From assembly GCA_016235665.1 (NCBI GenBank), contig JACRJI010000008.1, forward strand, positions 310,001 through 374,000: a stretch of DNA of 64,000 bases, given 5' to 3'. The translations under genes and the position numbers were made by a program. The DNA is from a candidate division TA06 bacterium (lineage in GTDB: Bacteria > Edwardsbacteria > AC1 > EtOH8). The stretch's first letter is position 1, and every line of letters starts with the position of its first letter. Shown here piece after piece: positions 49,495-57,458 of the stretch. A model generated the notes under the pieces. The model was given only the letters and a program-made list of their open reading frames with translations, had not been told where the DNA came from and did not search any database.

Positions 49495-50564
49495 TTCTTG
49501 ACAAGAAAATCTTCTGCCATCTTTTTAATTTCTTCGTCCTTACTATTGTCGGCAGTATATTTAATGATTGAAAACGCTTCAACAGTGGCAGTTTTATTCA
49601 AGACGACAAGCGCATTAATGGCAGCATGATTTTTAATGTATTTTATATTATCATTAATTAATTGTTCTCGTTTTGGATCTACGCCATATTTACTTTCTAT
49701 GGCTTTGCGAATATCCCGCGTCCAAGAGGTACTATCGTCAGGGCATGCTATTTTTTTTAATACAACTAACACTTGTGGATTAATTTGTCCCCACTCAATT
49801 AACAGTAACGAAGCATTCCATCTTACAAACAGATTGATATCATTTAGGGCTTTAATTAATGTAGGCTCTGCTTTCCTGTCATTAATTACATGTAGGGCAT
49901 GTATGGCATCAATTCGAGCTTCGACTACGTCATATGTTTCAATTATTTTACATAGTACTGGTACTGCACGGCGGTCATTGGCACGGCACATATACATGAT
50001 TGTCATATCTTCATGATCCGGCGAGTATAATGTATGATCTGTTATGCCGTCTTCTGCTCTTCCAATTATCTCCGGTAAACGTTTACGTGCCTTTTCTCTT
50101 TCTTCATTCAACCATCTCTGCACTTCATCAGGGTTTTCAGTGGTTTTTCTTTGTTGGGCTCTAGTATATTTACCACTATGCTCAAGATTGGTTTTTCTTT
50201 TTGAAACATTTTCGTTCCCCACCAATCTTATAGACATTAGATCACCTTTAGCATCATTCCCCGTTACTTCATACCCTGTTTCAAGTTTCTTGAAAATAAC
50301 TTGACCGGGCTTATCTGAAAAGTTATCTACAACTACTGCTAATTTCGAATCAACCGGATTCTTAATGTTTGGAAATGTTGTCCAAAAATCAGTCACTTTT
50401 TTGGGATATAGACCATTATTGCGGCTTGCATAATCCTCCACAGCAAGCTGCACGGTATGCATATTATTTTTTATCGCCTTGGTCATAGAATCTGTCGGCG
50501 CTTTTTGGGCGTGCACGGCAACGTAAAACATTAAGCTTATCATCAACAATGATATCCGCTTCAT
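49491..50564 (-). CDS. AT-rich secreted protein with pilin-like N-terminal part and HEAT repeats
   Basis: The start is placed at 50564 (MKRISLLMISLMFYVAVHA, a signal peptide); a reading to 50579 adds five residues. Residues about 30-55 (NNMHTVQLAVEDYASRNNG then LYPKKV) resemble the segment after the membrane helix of GspG-type pseudopilins. From about residue 195 to the end there are HEAT-like helical repeats (RRAVPVLCKIIETYDVVEAR, HALHVINDRKAEPTLIKAL). The whole is AT-rich against its LPS neighbours. Function is unknown; a periplasmic scaffold is possible. Confidence 0.6.
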   Translation of the reverse strand: MKRISLLMISLMFYVAVHAQKAPTDSMTKAIKNNMHTVQLAVEDYASRNNGLYPKKVTDFWTTFPNIKNPVDSKLAVVVDNFSDKPGQVIFKKLETGYEVTGNDAKGDLMSIRLVGNENVSKRKTNLEHSGKYTRAQQRKTTENPDEVQRWLNEEREKARKRLPEIIGRAEDGITDHTLYSPDHEDMTIMYMCRANDRRAVPVLCKIIETYDVVEARIDAIHALHVINDRKAEPTLIKALNDINLFVRWNASLLLIEWGQINPQVLVVLKKIACPDDSTSWTRDIRKAIESKYGVDPKREQLINDNIKYIKNHAAINALVVLNKTATVEAFSIIKYTADNSKDEEIKKMAEDFLVKK

Positions 50565-50591
50565 TTTTCGTCTCCACAATTCTTATTTGTG

Positions 50592-51641
50592 TTACAGAAG
50601 ATGACTTAAAACTTTTTCCACTTCAATGCCCCCTAAAGAACACTTGGTGCTTGGTTGGCAGTTCCTACAGAATTCATCCTCCGGCACCAACTGAACATGC
50701 CCCTCCCCCAGCGGCCTCCAGCGTTCCGGGCGGCTGGCCGGCGCCGGGCAGAACAGCCCCACCGTTTTGGCCCCCGCCGCCGCGGCCAGGTGCAGGGTGC
50801 CGGTGCTGCTGCCCGCCACCTGCCGGCAATTTGCCAAAATTGCAGCCAGCAGCCGCAATGTCAGCTGTGGCCCGGCAATGGGCACATTGGTATCGCCTTT
50901 TACTTTATTCAGTATCTCTTCCTCCCCCGGCCCGCCCAGTATCAGCACTTCCTGTTTGGCTTTCACCAATTTCCGGACCAGTCCGCCCCATCTCTCCGGC
51001 GGCCAGTTGGCCGAGGAACCCCGGTTGGCGGGGAGAATGGCGATGGGGTTGTTGACATTGATGGACAAAAGGACATTTTTGGCTTCAGCAATTTCCTTGT
51101 CGTTCAAAAATATCTTCGGTGGCTCGATCTCTTCTGGGAGTTCAAACAAACTGCGGGCCACGGAAAAGTTGTATTCGGTCTCGTGAATGACCCGGCCGTC
51201 GTTTCGATACGCTCCGCCGTTGGCTGAGTTGCCGCAGGCAGTATCGAAGCCAGGCGGAGCACTCAACTTCCGGCCCCTGTGCGAATGCTTGAAGCCCGTC
51301 AAAACATAATAGGGCCTGAAGCCCAGTCCGGCCTTCTGTTTAACACCGGCAAACAGCGCCGCCCAGGCCAAAAGCTTTGAAGGATGCAGCATCAACAGGA
51401 CATCGTAACGTCCCCGGCGCAATGTTTTGATCAAAGGCCAAAGGCCGTTTGTCCAGATGATCACCTCGTCCAAAAAGGGCTGGTCAAAGAACAGCTCCGC
51501 CAAAGGCTTGGTCACCATAAAAGTGATGTGCGCCCCCGGCCTGGCCGCCTTAAGCGCTTTTAAAAGAGGCACGGCGCTGAGGGCATCGCCCAGCCGGTCC
51601 TGGCGGACCACTAATATTTTCTGTGGTTCAGACAACTTCAA
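50592..51641 (-). CDS. LPS heptosyltransferase (GT9), third copy, with in-frame repeat insert
   Basis: The 349-residue protein has ILVVRQDRLGDALSAVPLLK, LPANRGSSANWPPERWGGLV, GSSTGTLHLAAAAGAKTVGL and a CRNCQPSTKC end. Between HSHRGRKLS and HETEYNFSV, residues about 127-151 (PPGFDTACGNSANGGAYRND and flanks) are not typical of the family. They are encoded by a palindromic repeat (51203-51260) that keeps the frame. The gene overlaps the membrane protein stop upstream by 14 bases. It probably adds a core heptose. Confidence 0.87.
   Translation of the reverse strand: MKLSEPQKILVVRQDRLGDALSAVPLLKALKAARPGAHITFMVTKPLAELFFDQPFLDEVIIWTNGLWPLIKTLRRGRYDVLLMLHPSKLLAWAALFAGVKQKAGLGFRPYYVLTGFKHSHRGRKLSAPPGFDTACGNSANGGAYRNDGRVIHETEYNFSVARSLFELPEEIEPPKIFLNDKEIAEAKNVLLSINVNNPIAILPANRGSSANWPPERWGGLVRKLVKAKQEVLILGGPGEEEILNKVKGDTNVPIAGPQLTLRLLAAILANCRQVAGSSTGTLHLAAAAGAKTVGLFCPAPASRPERWRPLGEGHVQLVPEDEFCRNCQPSTKCSLGGIEVEKVLSHLL
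51203..51260. repeat. Palindromic repeat inserted in frame in a heptosyltransferase gene
   Basis: Two inverted repeats are present. TTCGATAC (51203-51210) pairs with GTATCGAA (51241-51248), and GCTCCGCC (51211-51218) pairs with GGCGGAGC (51253-51260). TGGCTGAGTTGCCGCAGGCA lies between them. Such compound palindromes normally lie between genes. Here the sequence is read as about 24 residues without breaking the frame. Confidence 0.75.
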
Positions 51642-52536
51642 CCGCCGGAATGACAGGAGTGACCACCTGGGGAGCGGGGGCGTTCTTGGCCTTGATCTGC
51701 AGGTAGCCCAGCGTCCAGTAGGCCGAGGTAAAGACCCCGTAAACGCAGGCCAGCAGCAGTATCAGAACAATGCCCACCAGCCCGCCGAGCACCAATCCCA
51801 GCCAGATATTTATCACCCCCAATATTATGAAGGGAATGGCCAGGGCTATCACCCCGACCGTTATGGCTATGGAGATCCCTATTCCCAAGGCGATTGCGAT
51901 TGCCCCCAACGTGGCCGATTCGGAGACATTAGTTTTGCTCATCTGCCAGGCCAGTTTTAAAGAATCCATGACCCCTTTGTCTTCCAGCACACAGATCCTG
52001 GCGGCCAGGGCCGCCACCAGCACCAGTACGAAGACGGCCAGTAATATTGGCAGGATGCACAGTATCAGCCAGATCACGGCCACAATTTTAAGGCCGTCGC
52101 CCCCGGCCACCAGCATCACGATGAACGGCAGCATGGCCAATGCGATCACTCCCAGCATCATCAGGCCGATCATCAGGGAGATCCCCACGTTGGGCCAAAA
52201 ATATTTAAGCCCGGCATTTAGGGCACTGTCGAAACTGCTTTTCCCCTCCTGCTCCACCTGGGCCGCGCCCTTGATCAGAGCCCCGTAGGAGACGAAGGCC
52301 AGGATGAAGTGGATCAAAAGCAGTATCCCAAGGCCTAACGCTATCATGACGGCTATGGCCGGGTGCTGCCACAGCCAGGACCAGCCGGCGGAAAAATATT
52401 CGTTATTTTGGGCCTCCTTCATGTCCCCGGGATACGACATCCCACCGCCCATCCCGGCAAACACCCCAAAAACCCACAGGTAGCGGTGCCTGATGGACAT
52501 GCTCCAGGAATCCTTGATTATCTTGGTGTAATCCAT
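51628..52536 (-). CDS. Integral membrane protein of unknown function
   Basis: The 302-residue protein has about six membrane helices, for example AIAVMIALGLGILLLIHFIL, AMLPFIVMLVAGGDGLKIVA and AITVGVIALAIPFIILGVIN. The N-terminal start YTKIIKDSWSMSIRHRYLWV and SLKLAWQMSKTNVSE resemble DUF-type glycerophosphoryl diesterase-like membrane domains seen in many bacteria. There is no catalytic motif. It heads the LPS gene string and overlaps the next gene. A transport or anchoring role would be guesswork. Confidence 0.65.
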   Translation of the reverse strand: MDYTKIIKDSWSMSIRHRYLWVFGVFAGMGGGMSYPGDMKEAQNNEYFSAGWSWLWQHPAIAVMIALGLGILLLIHFILAFVSYGALIKGAAQVEQEGKSSFDSALNAGLKYFWPNVGISLMIGLMMLGVIALAMLPFIVMLVAGGDGLKIVAVIWLILCILPILLAVFVLVLVAALAARICVLEDKGVMDSLKLAWQMSKTNVSESATLGAIAIALGIGISIAITVGVIALAIPFIILGVINIWLGLVLGGLVGIVLILLLACVYGVFTSAYWTLGYLQIKAKNAPAPQVVTPVIPAVEVV

Positions 52537-52772
52537 TTTGAAAGTCTCCTTGGGGTTTTGGATCGTACTTTTTTAACCTCTCCCTTCCCCTCCCCTCGAG
52601 GGGAGGGCAGGGTGGGGTTATGAGGCTGGGTTCAGAGCGATGCCATGAATGACATCGCTACTGATCATCAACCCCGATAAATCGGGCTGTTTTAGTAGGC
52701 CTCGCCAGAGGCACTTCGACACCGCTCAGCACAAGCCTTGATGGCTTGTAGCGATAGTCTTCAGGCTATCGC
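52537..52772. repeat. Mosaic of palindromic repeats between trmFO and the membrane protein gene
   Basis: The 236-base gap has no ORF but several hairpins in a row. They are CCCCTCCCCTCGAGGGGAGG (about 52584-52603), GCGATGCCATGAATGACATC (52638 onward, pairing GCGATG with CATCGC), CCCGATAAATCGGG, AAGCCTTGATGGCTT, and GCGATAG paired with CTATCGC near the end. It also has GCACTTCGACACCGCTCAGC, related to the 38294/48391 repeat family in reverse. It looks like nested insertions of small repeats. Confidence 0.7.
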
Positions 52773-54107
52773 TTAAAATTGGGTAACAAATTCCCCCATA
52801 GCCTCCAGCGCTCTCTGCGAATAAGCCTCATACCTCAGCTTCTTGGAGTGAACGGAATTCTCCAGCGGCGGCAGCAGGCCGAAATTGACGTTCATGGGCT
52901 GAAAGCTTTTCCCGGTCCCTCCTTCGGAAACATACTTGCACAAAGCGCCCAGCATGGTCAGCGGCGGGGGAACCAGCAGCGGCAGACCATCCAGCTGACG
53001 GCACATGTTGATGCCTGCCAGCAGCCCGGTAGCGATGGATTCCACGTAGCCCTCCACTCCGGTGATCTGTCCGGCAAAGAACAGGTCTTTCCTGATCTTG
53101 GACTGCATGCTGTTTTGGATGTGTTTTGGCCCGTTGAGATAGGTGTTGCGGTGCATGCTGCCGTAGCGCAGGAATTCCGCCTTCTCCAGGCCGGGGATCA
53201 TCCGGAACACCCTTTGCTGCTCGGAGATCTTAAGCTGGGTCTGAAAACCCACCAGGTTGAACATGGTGCCTTTCAGGTTCTCCTGCCTTAACTGGAGAAC
53301 TGCATAGGGCCGGCGCCCCTCATGGGGGTTGAAAAGCCCTACGGGCTTCATCATCCCAAAGCGCAGGGAATTGACATTCCTCTCGGCCATGGCCTCCACC
53401 GGCAGACAGCCTTCGTAGTAATGCCCGGCCTCAAAATCATGGGGCCTGTGGCGCTGGGCCTTTACCAGTTCGTCAACAAAACTTAAGTACTGGTCCTTGG
53501 TCAGCGGCGCGTTCCAGTACTGGCCTTCTTCGTCTGAATAGCGCGAAGCCTTGAACATTTTAGAATGGTCCAGCGACCCGGCTTCCACGATAGGGGCGAT
53601 GGCGTCGAAGAAAAACAGCCCCTGCTCGCCCAGCACACCGGCCAATGCCCGGGATAATTTATCCGAGGTCAGCGGCCCGGAGGCGATGATCACTGGGCCT
53701 TCCGGGATGGAAGACTGTTCCTGGGAAATCACCGTTATGTTGGTAAGGTTCGCGATCTCCCGGGTCACCGCCAAAGCGAACTGGTCCCGGTCCACCGCCA
53801 AAGCCTTGCCGGCGGGCACCGAAACTTTATTAGCGCATTTCAGCAGCAATGAATCAAGTAAAGCCAACTCAGCCTTAAGCAGTCCGTGGGCATTTCCCGG
53901 CTCGGTGGATTTAAGAGAATTGCTGCAGACCAGCTCGGCCAACAGTCCTGTCTGGTGGGCCGGGGTGGTTAGGGCCGGTTTCTCTGCTTTTCCGGTAAAA
54001 CGCATCTCGTACAAGTGGACCTGATGCCCGCGCTTGGCGGCCTGGTAGGCCGCCTCGCATCCGGCCAGCCCCCCGCCGATGATGGATATTGTCTTTAAGT
54101 CTGTCAT
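52773..54107 (-). CDS. trmFO: Folate/FAD-dependent tRNA uracil-54 methyltransferase TrmFO
   Basis: The 444-residue enzyme begins with the FAD-binding IIGGGLAGCEAAYQAAKRGH. It has the TrmFO signatures LAELVCSNSLKS, then NAHGLLKAEL and VPAGKALAVDRDQFA, with cysteines in positions like the catalytic ones. It methylates U54 in tRNA using methylenetetrahydrofolate, in lineages that lack TrmA. A possible promoter lies just upstream (54117-54145), only 10 bases from the ATG. Length is normal. Confidence 0.97.
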   Translation of the reverse strand: MTDLKTISIIGGGLAGCEAAYQAAKRGHQVHLYEMRFTGKAEKPALTTPAHQTGLLAELVCSNSLKSTEPGNAHGLLKAELALLDSLLLKCANKVSVPAGKALAVDRDQFALAVTREIANLTNITVISQEQSSIPEGPVIIASGPLTSDKLSRALAGVLGEQGLFFFDAIAPIVEAGSLDHSKMFKASRYSDEEGQYWNAPLTKDQYLSFVDELVKAQRHRPHDFEAGHYYEGCLPVEAMAERNVNSLRFGMMKPVGLFNPHEGRRPYAVLQLRQENLKGTMFNLVGFQTQLKISEQQRVFRMIPGLEKAEFLRYGSMHRNTYLNGPKHIQNSMQSKIRKDLFFAGQITGVEGYVESIATGLLAGINMCRQLDGLPLLVPPPLTMLGALCKYVSEGGTGKSFQPMNVNFGLLPPLENSVHSKKLRYEAYSQRALEAMGEFVTQF

Positions 54108-54116
54108 GTATTTTTA

Positions 54117-54145
54117 AGGATACACCAAAACTGTTATAAAATCAA
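54117..54145 (-). promoter_or_regulatory. Possible promoter of trmFO with nearly leaderless start
   Basis: The reverse strand reads TTGATT (54145-54140), 17 bases, TATCCT (54122-54117). The start codon at 54107 lies 10 bases past the -10, so the mRNA would have almost no leader, and no Shine-Dalgarno is present. The -10 is a weak match, so this is tentative. Confidence 0.4.
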
Positions 54146-54148
54146 GGC

Positions 54149-54181
54149 AAAATAAACCCCGCCGCTGGCGGGGTTTATTTT
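54149..54181 (-). terminator. Rho-independent terminator of rtcB
   Basis: A perfect 15-base stem (AAAATAAACCCCGCC with GGCGGGGTTTATTTT) has a 3-base loop and a T-rich end. It begins 32 bases after the stop of rtcB and lies upstream of trmFO. Confidence 0.9.
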
Positions 54182-54212
54182 GAGGCTGGGCTGCAACAGA
54201 CTGGAATAGTTC

Positions 54213-55370
54213 TTATCCTTTTACCACGGCCAGCGGTTCCAGCTTGATCACCGGCTGGATCAGGTCCAGTTGCTCCTTGATCACCCGCTCGATGTCCTTA
54301 TAGGCCCTGCTGGCCTCTTCCAGATCCTCTCTGGTCCTGAGGGAATGGAGGATCCCTTGCTTTTCAAGTTTTTCCCGTTCTTTTTCCAAATCAAGGCTGC
54401 GCCGGGCCTCATTCCTGCCCATCCGGCGCCCGGCTCCATGGGAGCAGCTGCTAAAACTGTCCCGGTTACCCAGCCCTTTCACTATGTAACTAGGAGTGCC
54501 CTGCGACCCGGGAATGATCCCGATCTCGCCGGCCCGGGCCGAGGTGGCCCCTTTGCGGTGAACCAGCACTTCCTTGCCAAAATGGTTCTCCATCCGGGCG
54601 TAATTGTGGGCGATGTTTATCATCGATTCGAAAGCGGCTCCGGTTGATCCCGATACTATTTCCTTTATCCTTTCCATCATCAGCCGCCGGTTGGCCAGAG
54701 CGAAGTCCACGCAGTACTGCATTTCCGAGAGATATTGACGCCCCTGGTCGCTGTCCACCGGCAAAAAGGCCAGTTCCCACTGTTTGGGTATCTTTCCGCC
54801 GCTTTTCTCATTCAGATTGATCGCAGCCTTGTTGTAATGGTCGGCCACCTGTTTGCCGATGTTCCTGGACCCGGAATGGATCATGATCCAGATGCGGCCG
54901 TCGTCGCCCTGCTGTATCTCAATGAAGTGGTTTCCCCCGCCCAACGTTCCGATCTGGCTTCTGGCCTTTTCGTATTCGCGGCCCACAATGAGCTGGCCGT
55001 CCTTAAGGCCGGGCAACAGGCCGGGGTCCTGTTTCTGTTTGTGGTGGGTAAAGCCCACCGGCACGGCCGTTCTGATCTGCCCTAATATGCTTTTCAATTT
55101 TTCCCGGTCGATCTCCGCCAGGGAGGTCCGGACCGCACACATCCCGCAGCCTATATCCACCCCCACCGCATTGGGAATGACGTTGTCCATCGTGGCCAGC
55201 ACTCCGCCGATGGGCATCCCGTAACCCTGATGGGCATCGGACATCAAACAGACATGTTTGAAGGCGAACGGCCGTCGGGCCAGGTTCTTGGCCTGCGATA
55301 ACACTCCCTCCTCGGGGTTCTGGCACCAGCTCTTTATGGCCAGCATGCCGCTTTCAGTTATTTCAAACAT
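54213..55370 (-). CDS. rtcB: RNA-splicing ligase RtcB
   Basis: The 385-residue enzyme has the RtcB metal-binding patterns: CLMSDAHQGYGMPIGGV, VGVDIGCGMCAVRT, GTLGGGNHFIE, MIHSGSRNIGK and the guanylylated histidine in SCSHGAGRRMGR. It joins 3'-phosphate or cyclic phosphate ends to 5'-OH RNA with GTP and Mn2+. Length is near the short bacterial form. A GAGG site precedes the ATG. It is followed by a strong terminator. No archease gene is nearby. Confidence 0.96.
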   Translation of the reverse strand: MFEITESGMLAIKSWCQNPEEGVLSQAKNLARRPFAFKHVCLMSDAHQGYGMPIGGVLATMDNVIPNAVGVDIGCGMCAVRTSLAEIDREKLKSILGQIRTAVPVGFTHHKQKQDPGLLPGLKDGQLIVGREYEKARSQIGTLGGGNHFIEIQQGDDGRIWIMIHSGSRNIGKQVADHYNKAAINLNEKSGGKIPKQWELAFLPVDSDQGRQYLSEMQYCVDFALANRRLMMERIKEIVSGSTGAAFESMINIAHNYARMENHFGKEVLVHRKGATSARAGEIGIIPGSQGTPSYIVKGLGNRDSFSSCSHGAGRRMGRNEARRSLDLEKEREKLEKQGILHSLRTREDLEEASRAYKDIERVIKEQLDLIQPVIKLEPLAVVKG

Positions 55371-55401
55371 GGATCCTCATTGTTAACTGGCCGCCACTGA
55401 T

Positions 55402-56013
55402 TTACACATCCCCTCCCTGGCCCCTCATTTTAAGATTACGGGAGACCCAAAGATAAAAGAACTCGCTCAGTTTTTGCTCCACCTCCGGCCCTTCTATTAT
55501 GCCCAGCGCCCGGCTCAACGCTTCGAAGGTGCAGATCCGGCCCTCCGCTTCCTGAGCGCTGCGCAGGCGGTAACGGGTCGGAGCTCCCGGCGGCAGGTGG
55601 ACCTTGATCGCCTCCTTCATCAGAGCCTCGCGCTTGACCATGTGCCCGGCCTGGTTCCAGTTGCCGTCGGCCAGGATCAAAGTTATGGGCCGGGGAATGG
55701 TTTTAAGAAACCCGGCATTCAATTCCTGCGAACCGGCTCCGGGGAAAAGCACCAAAGGGTTCGGGTATTTTTCCGAAGGTTCCGGAGTTGCCGGTCCTCC
55801 CTGCAATCCCCTTAAGAATATCCCGGAGTTCTTAAGCACCAGCCCGGCCAGGCGGCCGCTGTTGCTTTTGCGCCGTTCCTCGGCGTAATGCATTATCACC
55901 ACCGACTTGGTGGCCAGGTCAAAGAACGGGGCCACTCCGCAGATGCATAGTTCTATGTGCAGCCGGCATCTGGGACAGCGCGGTTTGGCATTAACGCCGG
56001 TGTTATGCTTCAT
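55402..56013 (-). CDS. DTW-domain protein (TapT/YfiP-like tRNA modification enzyme)
   Basis: The 203-residue protein has the zinc-like CPRCRLHIELCIC at the N-terminus and the SPOUT-related DTW domain. Its name-giving motif is altered: LADGNWNQA has Asn where most members have Thr (DxTW). The C-terminal part has RICTFEALSRALGIIEG, as in the family. Such enzymes put an aminocarboxypropyl group on uridine in tRNA. It lies 31 bases upstream of rtcB, both RNA-related. The substitution may change the active site or be tolerated. Confidence 0.83.
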   Translation of the reverse strand: MKHNTGVNAKPRCPRCRLHIELCICGVAPFFDLATKSVVIMHYAEERRKSNSGRLAGLVLKNSGIFLRGLQGGPATPEPSEKYPNPLVLFPGAGSQELNAGFLKTIPRPITLILADGNWNQAGHMVKREALMKEAIKVHLPPGAPTRYRLRSAQEAEGRICTFEALSRALGIIEGPEVEQKLSEFFYLWVSRNLKMRGQGGDV

Positions 56014-56224
56014 ACATATTCAGTGAAATTGACATTATATTTCTAACCGGCCATAAATGTGTAACCGATCATTTCTGCTTCAGAATTTAAAACCTCCCTG
56101 AATCTGCACTGTGACAGCTGGGAGGTTTTTGAAGACATTCAAACTTCTGAAGCCAGTTCTGCAATTCTTTTTGGAATAAGGAATCTTTTAAACCATTTCA
56201 TTCCTGGGGGGAATACGGTGATAT
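56014..56224. other. Spacer before the DTW gene, with one hairpin
   Basis: The 211-base gap has no ORF of note. It has the hairpin at 56089-56129 listed separately. A TATAAT on the reverse strand (56039-56034) lies 21 bases from the DTW start, without a clear -35. Confidence 0.4.
56089..56129 (-). terminator. Probable terminator of the CarboxypepD_reg/barrel gene
   Basis: AAAACCTCCC (56089-56098) pairs with GGGAGGTTTT (56120-56129) around a 21-base loop. A short T tract follows on the reverse strand. It lies about 95 bases after the stop of the 56225 gene. Confidence 0.55.
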
Positions 56225-57346
56225 TTAAAACTTATAACCCGCGCCCAGGGACCCTTCAGCTATCAGGTTGTCCTTGATCAGATAGCCGGTGGTGATCTTG
56301 TCACCTGTCAAGAACATCCCGCCCTTGCCCTGAGCCCACAGGAATATAGCCGGAGTGATCTGGTATTCCATCCCGGCGCCCCCGGCGATGATGGGACTGA
56401 CCGCGGTCTGGTCCACACCTGTTGCCGGGTCTTTGTACAAGGCCCCGTTATAAACATTCTCCCAGTAAAGTATCCCTCCTCCGGCCATCAGATACGGTGT
56501 GATCTTTTCCCAAAAATTGAACTTGTAGCGGGCATCGACTTCGGCGTCGATGTAATTCGTCTGGTAAAGCTGGTAATTGGGGTCCCATAATATACCCTTG
56601 ATCTTGTTGCTGCCGTATCCCCCATTGAAGCAAAAAGCGAATTTTTCATTCAGATTATAACCGGCCCCCAGTTTCATCATGTAACCGTAGCTGGCCTCCG
56701 GGAGCACCCCTCCCATTAGTTTGGTCACCCCGCCCCCCAGCATCGCCTGCCATTTTCCGGAAGCTGAAGATCCTGCCCTGGCCAGTTTGACATCAAGCTG
56801 GCTTTGGGCCTTGTCCTTCAGGCTGAGGTTCTTGACGTCTGACTTATAGCCCTGAGCGGCAAAACTGAACTGATAGGCTCCCGGCTTGACCGTTAATTGA
56901 AACTTTCCGGCGGCGTCGCTGTATAGGTCAATCGGTATTGATCCCAGGTTGGTTATATGAGCTTTGATGGGAACGGCCGTAGCCGAGTCCTGTACAGTTC
57001 CCGTAATCACCGCCTCCTTGCGTTTGAGGGTAAGGTCCCATTGTTCGGTCTTGCCGGAAGTTACCGTCAGTTTGCGCTCTATCCAGCGGTAGCCGTTGGC
57101 GTAGATATGCATCTTATACTCACCGGGCGCCAGATCCACCTTGTAATTTCCGGCGCTGTCGCTTACCAAAGCCGCCAGGTCCAGGCCGGGGAAAGTGATC
57201 ATCCCTTTCATGGGAGCTCCGGATTCCCGGTCCTTGATCACCCCCACAATCGTTCCCGGAACAGGGGTCTGGGCCCGGACGATCCCCGCCGCTGCCAGCC
57301 ATAGGCCCGCCGTTGTTAGAAATAACCGGACAGAGATTCTTCGCAT
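56225..57346 (-). CDS. Secreted protein with carboxypeptidase-regulatory-like repeats and an outer-membrane barrel
   Basis: The start is placed at 57346 (MRRISVRLFLTTAGLWLAAA), with AGGAGG upstream; the reading to 57478 runs back through the topA terminator. The 373-residue protein has a signal peptide and two Ig-like CarboxypepD_reg repeats (about 30-105 and 107-185: TIVGVIKDRESGAPMKGMIT and VITGTVQDSATAVPIKAHIT). A C-terminal beta-barrel of OmpA-like size follows (about 195-373), ending in GSLGAGYKF. It may bind carbohydrate or structure the surface. Function is unknown. Confidence 0.78.
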   Translation of the reverse strand: MRRISVRLFLTTAGLWLAAAGIVRAQTPVPGTIVGVIKDRESGAPMKGMITFPGLDLAALVSDSAGNYKVDLAPGEYKMHIYANGYRWIERKLTVTSGKTEQWDLTLKRKEAVITGTVQDSATAVPIKAHITNLGSIPIDLYSDAAGKFQLTVKPGAYQFSFAAQGYKSDVKNLSLKDKAQSQLDVKLARAGSSASGKWQAMLGGGVTKLMGGVLPEASYGYMMKLGAGYNLNEKFAFCFNGGYGSNKIKGILWDPNYQLYQTNYIDAEVDARYKFNFWEKITPYLMAGGGILYWENVYNGALYKDPATGVDQTAVSPIIAGGAGMEYQITPAIFLWAQGKGGMFLTGDKITTGYLIKDNLIAEGSLGAGYKF

Positions 57347-57420
57347 GACCAACCCTCCTAAATTATTCAGGTGGTATATCCTTGTATTTATAACAAAGCC
57401 GGTTACAAAAGTCAAGAAAA

Positions 57421-57450
57421 AAAGCGGCCCGCCTGACGGCGGGCCGCTTT
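57421..57450 (-). terminator. Rho-independent terminator of topA
   Basis: A perfect 13-base stem (AAAGCGGCCCGCC with GGCGGGCCGCTTT) has a 4-base loop and an A/T-rich edge. It begins 9 bases after the topA stop. Confidence 0.9.
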
Positions 57451-57458
57451 GAAACCGG

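Noticed and set aside
52537-52772. CRISPR array
   Set aside because: Repeats in this gap are different palindromes without constant repeat length or unique spacers, and no cas gene is nearby.
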